NCBI GenBank assembly: GCA_933228675.1
Contig: OW121743.1
Span: 114,749,781 to 114,813,780, forward strand
DNA: 64,000 nucleotides
Source: Stomorhina lunata
Taxonomy: Eukaryota; Arthropoda; Insecta; Diptera; Rhiniidae
Direction: 5' to 3'
Every line of letters starts with the position of its first letter. Position 1 is the stretch's first letter. The position numbers and the translations under genes were made by a program. The notes beneath the pieces are model-generated. The model saw nothing but the letters and a program-made list of their open reading frames with translations. It was not told the DNA's origin and searched no databases. Positions 47,805-59,624 of the stretch are shown in pieces.

Positions 47805-49344
47805 TAGGAAATTTTTCGAAAATTGACTTTTTACAGGAAATTTGTTCGAAAATTGACTATTAATAGGAAATTATTCGAATATTGAGTATTTATAGGACAT
47901 TTTTAGAAAATTTACTATTTATAGAAAATTTTTCGAAAATTGTCTATTCATAGGAAATTTTTCGAAAATTGACTATTTATAGGAAATTTTTTGAAAATTG
48001 ACTATTTATAGGAAATTTTTCGAAAATTGACTATTTATAGGAAATTTTTCGAAAATTGACTATTTATAGGAAATTTTTCGAAAATAAACTTTTTATAGGA
48101 AATTTTTCGAAAACTGACTATTTATAGGAAATTTTTCGAAAATTGTCTATTCATAGGAAATTTTTCGAAAATTAACTATTTATAGGAAATTTTTCGAAAA
48201 TAAACTTTTTATAGGAAATTTTTCGAAAATTGACTATTTATAGGAAATTTTTCGAAAATTGACTATTTATAGGAAATTTTTGGAAAATTGACTATTTATA
48301 GGAAATTTTTCGAAAATTGACTATTTATAGGAAATTTTTCGAAAATTGACTATTTATAGGAAATTTTTCGCAAATAAACTTTTTATAGGAAATTTTTCGA
48401 AAACTGACTATTTATAGGAAATTTTTCGAAAATTGTCTATTCATAGGAAATTTTTCGAAAATTGACTATTTATAGGAAATTTTTGGAAAATTGACTATTT
48501 ATAGGAAATTTTTCAAAAATAAACTTTTTATAGGAAATTTTTCGAAAACTGACTATTTATAGGAAATTTTTCGAAAATTTACTATTTATAGAAAATTTTT
48601 CTAAAATTGACTATTTATAGGAAATTTTTCGAAAATTTACTATTTATAGGAAATTTTTCGAAAATTGACTATTTATAGGAAATTTTTCGAAAATTGACTA
48701 TTTATAGGAAATTTTTCAAAAATTGACTATTTTTATAACAAATTTTTAAAAAATTTACTATTTTTATAGGAAATTTTTTAAAAATTTACTATTTTTATGG
48801 GAAATTTTTTAAAAATTGACTATTTTTATAACAAACTTTTAAAAAATTTACTATTTTTCTAGGATTTTTTTTTTAAATTTACTATTTTTATAGGAAATTT
48901 TTTAAAAATTTACAGGAAATTTTTCGAAAATTGACTATTTATAGGAAATTTTTCGAAAATTGACTATTTATAGGAAATTTTTCGAAAATTGACTATTTAT
49001 AGGAAATTTTTCGAAAATCGACTATTTATAGGAAATTTTCCGAAAATTGACTATTTATAGGAAATTTTTTGACAATTAACTTTTTATAGGAAATTTTTCA
49101 AAAATTTTCTATTTATAGGAAATTTTTCGAAAATTGACTATTTATAGGAAATTTTTCGAAAATTGACTATTTATAGTAAATTTTTCGAAAATTTACTATT
49201 TATAGGAAATTTTTCGAAAATTGACTATATAGGAAAATTTTCGAAAATTGGCTATTTATCGAAAATTGACTATTTTTCGAAAATTGGCTATACATAGGAA
49301 ATTTTTCGAAAATTTACAATTTATAGAAATTTTTCAAAAATTTA
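47805..49344 (-). repeat. Minisatellite array K, 29-bp unit (G type, inverted), ~53 units
   Basis: On the plus strand units read GACTATTTATAGGAAATTTT plus CGAAAATT, the reverse complement of arrays G, J and M. The period is exactly 29 bp in uniform parts (48,002 to 48,031). A diverged block at 48,715-48,920 has lost the TTCGAA palindrome. A marker with AATAAACTTTTTATAGG recurs at about 48,085, 48,190, 48,370 and 48,520. Confidence 0.95.
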
Positions 49345-50715
49345 TTCTTTTTTTCACTTTTCTATAGAAAATAGTTCAATCTTCACTTTTTTCTATAGAA
49401 AATAGTTCAGTCTTCACTTTTTTCTATAGAAAATAGTTCAGTCTTCACTTTTTTCTATAGAAAATAGTTCAGTCTTCACTTTTTTCTATAGAAAATAGTT
49501 CAGTCTTCACTTTTTTCTATAGAAAGTAGTTCAGTTTTCACTTTTTTCTATAGAAAATAGTTCAGTCTTCACTTTTTTCTATAGAAAATAGTTCAGTCTT
49601 CACTTTTTTCTATAGAAAGTAGTTCAGTTTTCACTTTTTTCTATAGAAAATAGTTCAGTCTTCACTTTTTTCTATAGAAAACAGTTCAGTCTTCACTTTT
49701 TTCTATAGAAAACAGTTCAGTCTTCACTTTTTTCTATAGAAAATAGTTCAGTCTTTACTTTTTGTTATAGAAAATAGTTCAGTCTTCACTTTTTTCTATA
49801 GAAAATAGTTCAGTCTTTACTTTTTTCTATAGAAAATAGTTCAGTCTTCGCTTTTTTCTATAGAAAGTAGTTCAGTCTTTTTTAAAAATTTACTTTTTTA
49901 ATAGAAAACTTTCAAAATTAACTTTTTGTAACAAAATTTTGTAAAAATAAACAAATTCTATGAAATTTACTATTTATTGGAAATTTTTAAAAAAATTTCT
50001 TTTTATAGGAAATTTTTCGAAATTTATAGGAAATTTTTCAAAAATTTATTCTTTTTTTCACTTTTCTATAGAAAATAGTTCAATCTTCACTTTTTTCTAT
50101 AGAAAATAGTTCAGTCTTCACTTTTTTCTATAGAAAATAGTTCAGTCTTCACTTTTTTCTATAGAAAGTAGTTCAATTTTCACTTTTTTCTATAGAAAAT
50201 AGTTCAGTCTTCACTTTTTTCTATAGAAAATAGTTCAGTCTTCACTTTTTTCTATAGAAAGTAGTTCAGTTTTCTCTTTTTTCTATAGAAAATAGTTCAG
50301 TCTTCACTTTTTTCTATAGAAAACAGTTCAGTCTTCACTTTTTTCTATAGAAAACAGTTCAGTCTTCACTTTTTTCTATAGAAAATAGTTCAGTCTTTAC
50401 TTTTTGTTATAGAAAATAGTTCAGTCTTCACTTTTTTCTATAGAAAACAGTTCAGTCTTCACTTTTTTCTATAGAAAATAGTTCAGTCTTCACTTTTTCT
50501 ATAGCAAATAGTTCAGTCTTCGCTTTTTTCTATAGAAAGTAGTTCAGTCTTTTTTAAAAAATTTCTTTTTTAATAGAAAACTTTCAAAATTAACTTTTTG
50601 TAACAAAATTTTGTAAAAATAAACAAATTCTATGAAATTTACTATTTATTGGAAATTTTTCAAAAAATTTCTTTTTATAGGAAATTTTTCGAAATTTATA
50701 GGAAATTTATTTTTG
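49345..50715 (-). repeat. Minisatellite array L, 31-bp unit (I type, inverted), as a duplicated block
   Basis: Units are the reverse complement of array I (AGTTCAGTCTTCACTTTTTT plus CTATAGAAAA). A block of about 17 units followed by a 140-bp non-repeat tail (TAACAAAATTTTGTAAAAAT, AAATTCTATGAAATTTACTA) occurs twice: 49,341-50,036 and 50,045-50,715. The offset is 704 bp at the left side and 672 bp at the right, so the second copy lacks one unit. Confidence 0.93.
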
Positions 50716-51689
50716 AAATCCAATTTTTTTAGAAATGACATTTGAAAGGAAATTTTTCGTAAATTTATTCTGACAACAAACTTTTAAGATTATTTTGCCT
50801 TTGGGATTTATTTGTTTAACGGTTTTCATTATAATCCTTATGATATCCTTCAACAACGTTCTTGTCTCCAACAACAACAATAAGATCTACTCAAAAGATT
50901 AGTTCTCACCCAGTAGTTTCAAAATAAAGGACTGTCTCTAAAATTAGTAAGCTTTCTATAAATTTTGAAAAATACTTGATACTGGAGTTGATCCGAAAAG
51001 TATTTGTAGACATCGCAGAGATAGAATAATGTTTAATAACTTCCGGACTACGACTAATAATATCATTAAGTTCTTAATATTAAAAAATTTTGAAGCTTTA
51101 ATAAATTTTGGTAGTTATATAAGAATGAGGGTTTGTGTGTGTGTGTGTAAATGTATATCATCTATGAGTAGATATATTAAAGCAAAAGATAGGAAACGAA
51201 AAGTATACAAGAGGAAAACAACTAAAGAACTTCCGTTTGTTGTATTTTTTTACTATGAATTTACTTGGAATTACAGAAAAAGAAAAAAATATGACAAAAA
51301 GCTTTTTCTTGAATTATTTTTTAACATTTTCTTCATTTTCGGTTCTTTTCATCTGCTTTGAATGTTAAGAATAATATTCGATTTTAGCTTAAAATAAAGT
51401 TGAAAAAAATTACCAAAAAGAAAGAAAATATTAACAAGAACATAAAAAGGTATTTGAGGAAAAAGAAAAATTCAAACCGATGAACTGGAAGTTCTTTGAT
51501 GTTTATGCAGGAACAGAAAAAAAAGAATCATATCTCAAGTTATTAGGTTTTGCGAAACGGAAAAAATAAGACAAAATTGCAAATCCTATTTGTTAGTTAG
51601 TATTTATTTATTTTAATACAAAAATTGTTATAACCTTTAAGTTTAATACAAAATTCTCTACAAAAATTAAATTTATTTTTAATTTTTAA
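50716..51689. other. Non-coding spacer between arrays L and M
   Basis: AT-rich with a GTGTGTGTGTGTGTAAATG run at 51,134. The 110-residue frame at 51,029-51,361 is Lys/Phe/Ile-rich and has no domain I recognise; its composition follows that of the DNA. No gene called. Confidence 0.5.
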
Positions 51690-53782
51690 TTAAATTAAAA
51701 AAGTAAATTTTCGAAAAACTTTCTATTAATTTTTAAAAAATTTCCTCTAAATAGTCAATTTTCAAAAAATTCTTATAAATAGTCAATTTTCGAAGAATTT
51801 CCTATAAATAGTAAATCTTCGAAAAATTTCCTTTAAATAGTCAATTTTCGAAAAATTTCGTATAAATAGTAAATTTTCGAAAAATTTCCTATAGTCATTT
51901 TTCGAAAAATTTCCTAAAAATAGTCAATTTTCAAAAAAATTACTAATTACTAAAAAATTTTCGAAAAATTTCCTATTAATAGTCAATTATCGAAAAATTT
52001 CCTAAAAATAGTCAATTTTTGAAAAAATTCCTAAAACTTGTCAATTTTCGAAAAATTTCCTATAAATAGTAAATTTTCGAAAAATTTCCTATAAATAATT
52101 AATTTTTGAAAAATTTCCTATAAATAAATAGTCAATATTCGAAAAATTTTCTATAAATAGTCAATTTTCGAAAAATTTCCTATAAATAGTAAATTTTCGA
52201 AAAATTTCCTATAGTCAATTTTCGAAAAATTTCCTATAAATAGTCAATTTTCGAAAAATTTCCTTTAAATAGTCAATTTTCGAAGAATTTCCTACAAATA
52301 GTAAATCTTCGAAAAATTTCCTATAAATAGTCAATTTTCGAAGAATTTCCTATAAATAATCAATTTTCGAAAAATTTCCAATAAATAGGCAATTTTCGAA
52401 AATTTTCCTATAAATAGTTAATTTTCGAAAAATTTCCTATAAATAGTCAATTTTCGAAAAATTTTCTATAAATAGTCAATTTTCGAAAAATTTTCTATAA
52501 ATAGTCAATTTTCGAAAAATTTTCCTATAAATAGTCAATTTTCGAAAAATTTCCCATAAATAGTCAATTTTCGAAAAATTTCCCATAAATAGTCAATTTT
52601 CGAAAAATTTCCTATAAATAGTAAATTTTCGAAAAATTTCCTATAAATAGTAAATTTTCAAAAATTTTCCTATAAATAGTCAATTTTTGAAAAATTTCCT
52701 ATAAATAGTCAATTTTCGAAAAATTTCCTATAAATAGTCAATTTTCGAAAAATTTCCTATAAATAGTCAGTTTTCGAAAAATTTCTTATAAATAGTCAAT
52801 TTTTGAAAAATTTCCTATAAATAGTAAATTTTCGAAAAATTTCCTATAAATAGTAAATTTTTGAAAATTTTCCTATAAATAGTCAATTTTTGAAAAATTT
52901 CCTATAAATAGTTAATTTTCAAAAAATTTCCTATAAATAGTTAATTTTCGAAAAATTTCTTATAAAAATTAAATTTTTCAAAATTTTCCTTTAAATAGTC
53001 TGTTTTCAAAAAATTTCCTATAAATAGCCAATTTTCGAAAAATTTCTTATAAATAGTGAATTTTCGAAAAATTTCCTACAAATAGTCAGTTTTTGAAAAA
53101 TTTCCTATAAATAGTCAATTTTCGAAAAATTTCCTATAAATAGTTAATTTTTGAAAAATTTCCTACAAATAGTCAATTTTCGAAAAATTTCCTATAAATA
53201 GTTAATTTTCTAAAAATTTACTATAAATAGTCAATATTCGAAAAATTTCCTATAAAAGTCAATATTCAAAAAATTTCCTATAAATAGTCAATTTTCGAAA
53301 AATTCAATTTCAAAAATTCAAAGTCAATTTTTGAAAAATTTTATATAAATATTCAATTTTCGAAAAATTTCCTTTTTAAAATTTCGAAAAATTTCCTATA
53401 AATAGTAACTTTTCGAAAAATTTCCTTTAAAAAGTAAATTTTTGAAAAATTTCCTTTAAAAAGTCAATTTTCGAAAAATTTCCTTTAAAAAGTCAATTTT
53501 CGAAAAATTTCCTTTAAAAAGACAATTTTTGAAAAATTTCCTATAAATAGTCAATTTTTGAAAAATTTCCTATAAATAGTAAATTTTCGAAAAATTTCCT
53601 ATAAATAGTCAATTTTTGAAAAATTTCCTATAAATAGTCAATTTTCGAAAAATTTCCTGTAAATAGTCAATTTTTGAAAAATTTTCTATAAATAGTAAAT
53701 TTTCGAAAAATTTCCTATAAATAGTCAATTTTCGAAAAATTTCCTATAAAAAGTCAATTTTCGAAAAATTTCTTAAGGATAC
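51690..53782 (+). repeat. Minisatellite array M, 29-bp unit (G type), ~72 units
   Basis: Same unit and orientation as array G (CCTATAAATAGTCAATTTTC with TTCGAAAAATT). Divergence is intermediate, with truncated units near 51,895 and 52,210 and a CTTTAAAAAGTCA variant run at 53,420-53,520. This is the last array of the window. Confidence 0.95.
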
Positions 53783-55499
53783 AAAGTAATCTACAACTTT
53801 TCGTTTGAATTATAAAGTTACCGATAAGCTTTTTAAAGAAATACTTGATAAATACCTATTTCTTCGGAAAAGTTTTTGATATTTTTTCTATAGAAATAGA
53901 AAGTCATCGAGAATTTTTAAGGATATTAAAAGTTTGTACTCCTTATAGGTATGTAGCAGTTTTGTTTGTTAATGTGTGCTTGAATCCTTGCCAAGGAGAG
54001 CAAATAAAGCACAAACCTAAGAAAAAAAACTCACTAGCGCAAAGTTATATGAAAACAACAAATTCTAAAGAAAAAAGTTTAAAAAAATACACTTCACAGC
54101 TTAACACCCTGATGTGCAATATTTTGTATGTCAAAAACGTTCAGGGAATGAGAATCATTGTAAAATAAATACAAAAAAAAAATAAATATTAAAAGAAGAA
54201 AAAAATATTAAACCAAAAATAACACAGACAAGAGACAAATACTACTAACGAAACTGACAAAACTGAAGGAGACCAACAAGTACAACACAAACACTAACAA
54301 ACAACTCCCACTCCAAAAACATCAAACCCGCCAACATCAAACTGACTAACAAACACGACAACGACAAAACAGCTGGCTAAGGGAAGACACACACTCGCAG
54401 ACAAACTAACCGGAAACAGTCGAATCGAATAAGAACAAGACAACTCGAGCAACCATTTTTATGTGTTAAAGGCAACTTTTATTGTTGAGGGGAAGAAAAG
54501 TACATGTAAGAAATAATGCTATCACCTTTTCAACACCCCCTACGAATGTGTCTGTCCGAGTGTAGTAGAGTATCAAAAATATAGAAAGAAAAAAAGACAC
54601 TTGAAATACGTTCATTTATATGGAAGAGCAATTGATATGAAAGTTTCGTTTTTTTTCTTGATATTCTTGTTGCTGCTGTTGTGTTCTTAGGAAAAAAATA
54701 GTACTACTTTTAATATATACAAACACACATACATATGAACACAAACAACGAGAATATACATCATACATATTTACATTTAACTTTATGTACTTTCATTCAT
54801 TCATCTGTATGTATGTTTGTATGTACATTTGTATGTACTAGGTATATCCTTCTCTGACATTTGTATCTTTGTGTATCTGTGTTCCAATATTCCCTTCTTC
54901 TTGTTGCTGTTGTTGTTGTCCATATTTAAGGCTTGATCTTTGGCTTATTACCGTGTCATGTAGAGCACGAACTATGGAAACTGCCAAAAACACCCACCTC
55001 TCTTGTGATTTCTTTCTTTATTTTCTTTTGTATTTTAATATTTTCTGTTGGATTTTTTTCTGATGATTTTGAGTATTTGTTGTTTTTGTTTTTGCTTTTC
55101 TTGTTGTAAGAAAAATATCCAACCTGAATATTTTTTCTTTTCTTTTTGTTATAAAAAAACGACTTCTCGCGTAAAATGCCGAAGGGGCGGATTTTTTATC
55201 CCAATTCAAAATGTGTAAGTGTGTGCGTTTGTGTGTTTTGCTCTTGTTGTTCAACAAATAGAAAAAAAAAGAGACAAGAAGAGAAGATGTTTACAAAATA
55301 AGAGATGCCCTTTTGTATGGGGAAATTGTAATAGGAAATCATAGATTAGAAAAGGGATTTTTTTAGAGGAATTTGGGGAAGAAATTAAGGAATTGAAAAG
55401 ATGAGTAGAAGATGTGCAGAAATTTTAAATGTTTAAGTTCTGTTAAAACTACCTATATAGTAATACCTATCTTTTTAATAATAGAAGGTCTTAAATTTT
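53783..55499. other. Non-coding stretch with strong strand asymmetry
   Basis: 54,170-54,450 is almost free of T on this strand and comparatively GC-rich (words such as ACAACACAAACACTAACAAA and GACAACTCGAGCAACC). 54,640-55,150 is the opposite, T-rich. A TGTATGTATGTTTGTATGT run lies at 54,807. The frame at 53,845-54,168 has no recognised domain. The asymmetric part could be a transcribed leader or intron segment, but nothing proves it. Confidence 0.45.
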
Positions 55500-55560
55500 G
55501 TAGGAATGTTCTGAAAAAATATGTATTTTCTATTTTAAGCACAACTTAATTGGGTACAAC
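55500..55560 (+). mobile_element. Possible left-end fragment of a DD37E element
   Basis: GTTCTGAAAAAATATGTATT followed by TCTATTTTAAGCACAACTTA resembles the left end of the element at 2,058-2,105 with several changes. A second end-like string (ATAAAGCGTGTTC) lies at 55,588. The match is short and degraded. Confidence 0.4.
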
Positions 55561-55977
55561 ATTTTTTTTTATCACGTTATGTTTTATAAAGCGTGTTCAA
55601 ATTTGAGGCATTATTTTAATATTGATAAAAAAATATTAAAAATATATCGTCGGGCTATATCTAAAATGGCTTATCAACAAAATACAGATTTTTCAGGAGA
55701 AGCAAAAAACTTTTAAATTGTCTTATTAGTAAGTTTTTAACAAAGTGATCTTTTACAATATGATTGGTAGACTCCTAAAAATTTTTATATAAAATTTTAA
55801 AATGTGTAGATAAACCATTTTCTTCATAGTAAATTTGTACGAAAGTGGATTGCATAACATAATTTAAGAAATTTATGTAATTCCGGTTACACAATACTCC
55901 CTCATGATTTGGGATACTTTTATGTATATAAATTGCACTACATACGAAGTTTATCTTATATTCTTAAACGAGCAATA

Positions 55978-55981
<4 letters not shown>
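55561..55981. other. Non-coding, no gene seen
   Basis: AT-rich sequence without recognised features, possibly continuing the transposon relic. Confidence 0.4.

Positions 55982-56041
<60 letters not shown>
55982..56041. repeat. (TA)30 microsatellite
   Basis: Uninterrupted TA dinucleotide repeat of 60 bp. Its translation as a Tyr-Ile repeat in the frame 55,909-56,160 is meaningless. Confidence 0.98.
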
Positions 56042-56046
<5 letters not shown>

Positions 56047-56149
56047 GCTATCTCGAAAACGGCTTTAACGATTTTGATAAAATTTGGACAGTGGGTATCT
56101 TTTTTGATGTATAGGTCGAAGAAGAAGGGACTTTTGGAACTTTTACCTC

Positions 56150-56790
56150 TAAGAGGATAAGAGGATAAGCCGGCGAAGGTTTTAAAGTTGATAAGACTAA
56201 TTTCCGACAGATGGCGCCACTGAAAATTACTAAAAATTAATTAAATCGTAAACTGTAGATTTGATCATGCTATGATCTTTAGCAAAGTTGTAGCGCATGA
56301 GCCGACGAAGGCTTTTTAGTTGGTATGAATAATTTCCGACAGATGGCGCTACAGAAACTTACTCAAAGTCAATTTAATCGTAATCTGTACATTTAATCAT
56401 GCTACAATCTTTAGCAAAGTTGTTGCACATGAGCCGACGAAGGTTTCTTAGTTGGTATGAAGAAATTTCGACAGGTGGCGCTACTGAAATTTACTCAAAG
56501 TCAATTTAATCGTATGCTGTACATTTAATCATGCTATAATCTTCAGCAAAGTTGTTACGGATAAGCCGAAGAAGTTTTATGAATTGGAATAAGCAAAGTC
56601 CGACAGGTGGCGCCACAGAAAACCACTCAAAATGAATTAAATCGTAAACTGTGCATTTGATCAGACTATAATCTGTAGCAAAGTTGTTGCGCATGAGTCG
56701 ACAGAGGTTTCTGTTGATATGAATAATTTCCAAAATTATTCAAAATGAGTTAAACTGTAAACTATGCAAACTATGTGTTGGTCGGACAAA
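56150..56790 (-). repeat. 132-bp tandem repeat, ~5 units (family R132)
   Basis: TTTCCGACAGATGGCGCCAC recurs with small changes at 56,201, 56,333, 56,466, 56,598 and (degenerate) about 56,727, a period of 132-133 bp. Each unit also has 'taaatcgtaaactgtacatttgatcatgctat', 'atctttagcaaagttgt' and 'catgagccgacgaaggt' blocks. The same blocks occur in reverse complement at 430-990. No gene is encoded; the minus-strand frame 56,506-56,733 follows the repeat. Confidence 0.9.
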
Positions 56791-58189
56791 ATAAATCAAA
56801 TAATTCAAAATTAACTGAATATTTCTACAATGTCTTTCCTCTAAATTTATTTTAGCATTTTATAATATAAAATATGTAAAAACTTTAAAATTTTCCTCAA
56901 AATGCTTATCATAAAGCTCCGAGCAAGGCTCGGTCTACCAGGTACTTACATTTTATTGGTAATAATTTATTTTTTGAAAAAGTGAATTTTTCAAAATGCA
57001 CTTTTCTTTATAAAAATTAAAAGATTTTATAATTTTTCGTCTTTCCTACTTGAAGGAAGATATCTTCTTATTGGTAAGAGTTCTAGAATGTATTTTTGGA
57101 AGTTTATGTGTAGTGAATAGCCCTTTAAACATCACTAAAAACACTACATTTTTTCGCATTTTCTGTTGAACAGTGTGAAGATCGAAGAATTTTGAAAGCA
57201 TATTTGAATTTTGCGTATTATCACTCATCAGAAAAGTAAAAAAAAATTTAATAATTTTACCTTTTTACAAATTTTTAGTTTACAACTTCTATGACTATTT
57301 AGTAAAAACAATGTATTTTGTCTTCGAAAAAATTGTTTATGTAGATAATCCAAACAAAAAAGTAAATAAGTCGCGAGTAAATTAACGTTATGATAAAAAA
57401 AAAATTCACACTATAGGTAAAGCGCGTCAAACGGAATCGTATGGTATAAAAATTTCAATGTCTAAAATCTGCAGACAAGCCATTTTAGGTATAGGCCGAC
57501 GATATTTATTTCAACTTATTATAAATAGGTTTGTTCGGTTAAAAAAAATGCAAATTATGTGCATAAAATGACCCCAATTATTCCACTTACAATTATCAGA
57601 CAGTAGAATTTAAATTGATCAAGTTGGTCTGATACCCCCATAGGTCTCACTTTCCGAAACATGAGTTTAATTAAAATTTAATGTTTATGTACTTGTTGAT
57701 CACATAATTAGATCTGTTTCTTTACTTTCTGGGTAAGTTCCTGCAAATGAGAGTAATTTAGAAGTTACTCTCCGAAATAGCAAAACTAACACAGAAGTAC
57801 GGGAACACAAAACACCTAAATTTAAGTCCACGATTGATTTAACTTGAAAAATATCCAAAAAAAAAAAATATATTTAAACCCGTTAAAATCATTTCAGTTC
57901 TTCTGTATTTTATTTTTTATAACAATTTTTCAGAATTTTTGCTTGTTTTTTATTCATAACTATTTTTTTGAAAATATTAAAATGTTTGCCAGGAAAAATT
58001 TTTCTGGCAAAGACATGTAAGTTATTGTAAGGAGAAAATTGTATAATTTTTTCAAATTCGTTCTCAATTACAGTTTTTTTTTAGTACAGGAACACTTAAT
58101 TGTAATTTCTGATTAAGACTTGTACAATATTGTACAATATTGCTAGTTCTGGAACACAGCTATTGTTGTACAAACTGTAATCAAATTGC
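56791..58189. other. Non-coding, no gene seen
   Basis: AT-rich. There is a near-palindrome TTTGCCAGGAAAAATTTTTC with CTGGCAAA at about 57,986-58,012, and a TTGTACAATATTGTACAATA repeat at about 58,120. Neither can be assigned. Confidence 0.45.
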
Positions 58190-58400
58190 GAAATTTCCAG
58201 CAAATCGCTGCTCATTTGACCCTAGCTTCCATAATGAGAAATTTTTGTGTGATGACAAAATTTAGCAAATATGTATCTGGATTTATGCAAAAAACAGTAA
58301 AGGCATTTTACCTCAGTGATAAGAGCATCATACGGTCGGGCTTAACTGACTATAATAAACTGTTGTCAGTGATTAATACATTTTATGCTCTTAAACTGTT
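58190..58400 (+). repeat. Dispersed repeat fragment, related to 63,280-63,440
   Basis: 'tgacaaaatttagcaaatat', then 'cctcagtgataagagcatca', 'acggtcgggcttaactgact' and 'ataataaactgtt' line up in order with 63,341-63,436. The reading frame 58,186-58,545 crosses this repeat and is therefore unlikely to be a gene. Confidence 0.65.
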
Positions 58401-59422
58401 GGGGGATTATTGCTGTTTACTTTCGATTTCAAAAAAAAACCTCACTAAAAAATGTATAGGTGCCAAATCAAAAGATCTTGGTGGCCTATTACAAATCAAT
58501 TTCTCGCCTCAAAAAGCTTCGAATCATCTCCGAGTAACGATTTAACCATTTTCGTTTTCAAGAAATATTGTCCGATGATTTTTTCAGACTGTAAACTGAA
58601 ACTTTTTGTAGTGGTGCTCTACGTTAGTTCTTAGATTCTTTTCACCTAAAATTGGCCAACTCTAGAAAGTGTAACCTTTTGTGGATGTAAAGGGTTGACA
58701 TCAAAATTTTTCGTACGAAAAATACGAATTTTGAACCTCACCATCTTCGATTTTGATGAAATTTTACATATAAAACTTTTAGAGTTCTTCAAATTTAGGA
58801 AATTTGCTTTGGTTCAGTTTTAATGGCGGTTCAATGTTCCTTTATTTTTTCAAAAACTGGCTCATATTTTGTGTTTTGTAGTTTCATGTTCTTTAAATTA
58901 AAAAATGTTATCATGTGTTGGATAAAAAGGAAGATCAATTATGTCCTTGACTCAAGGATATCTCTAAAACCATATCTTTCATTTTCTTAATCCTTCTCTC
59001 ACATAAAAATTATAATGTTGGCACAAAAATTAAAAAAAGTAAGCCCATGAAGGAGTCCGAAAATAATAAACCTTTTGTAAAACAACTCATATTTTTTAAG
59101 TGCATATGGACCGATTGTCAAATTTACAAGTTTTTTCGATTCTTAGAGATATATTAGTACATACTTAGTTTTCTGATCGCAGTAAAATTTTTTTTGATAT
59201 TTAAATAGGTATTATTATGTCATTACCGGTAAAGGGTATTGTACTGCAGGGGTCAAATGTGAAACAATTGTCACAAAATTGTATTCACCGATTAGTGCTT
59301 AGTGGAAAGTTTTAGCCAAAAAATTAAATTCTTTTTAGATTTATAAGATTTTTTTTTTTATTTTCGGGGTATTTAAGTGTCTTTTGAGAGTCGGTCTCGT
59401 AAGGGAGGTATACGATTTTTTC
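58401..59422. other. Non-coding, no gene seen
   Basis: AT-rich; dispersed-repeat-like phrases ('gattttgatgaaattttacatataaa', 'aggggtcaaatgtgaaacaa') but no complete element and no gene. Confidence 0.45.
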
Positions 59423-59624
59423 AAGAAACTTCTTGAAAGGCCAGCAATTTGCAGTTGTGGCAAAAGAAGGCAAGCATTTGTGGTATCAAGCATGACTAGC
59501 GCTGAAATTTATAAAAAGGAGTGCCTAAAAAACTTCCTTTACAGTTTCTGAGACGGCACAGAGCCATTATAGCCAAAAGTCTTAAGATTTGCGCCATGAG
59601 AGGAAAATCTATCCAACAGCCAGA
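59423..59624 (+). mobile_element. DD37E transposase fragment, internally deleted
   Basis: Matches the transposase region of the element at 2,051. 'aaacttcttgaaaggccagc' and 'aatttgcagttgtggcaaaa' correspond to 2,753-2,800. 'gaaatttataaaaaggagtg' corresponds to about 2,836. After 'cagag' it jumps to a 'gccattatagccaaaa' part (about 2,930) and ends with 'atgagaggaaaatctatcca' (about 2,988). It cannot encode a protein. Confidence 0.8.

Noticed and set aside
51029..51361. 110-residue frame between arrays L and M
   Set aside because: Composition follows the AT-rich DNA, includes a GT microsatellite translated as Val-Cys, and shows no domain.
55909..56160. 83-residue frame with a Tyr-Ile run
   Set aside because: It is the translation of the (TA)30 microsatellite plus flanks.
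58186..58545. 119-residue frame on the plus strand
   Set aside because: Its middle part matches a dispersed repeat also found at 63,341-63,436, and no protein family is recognisable.
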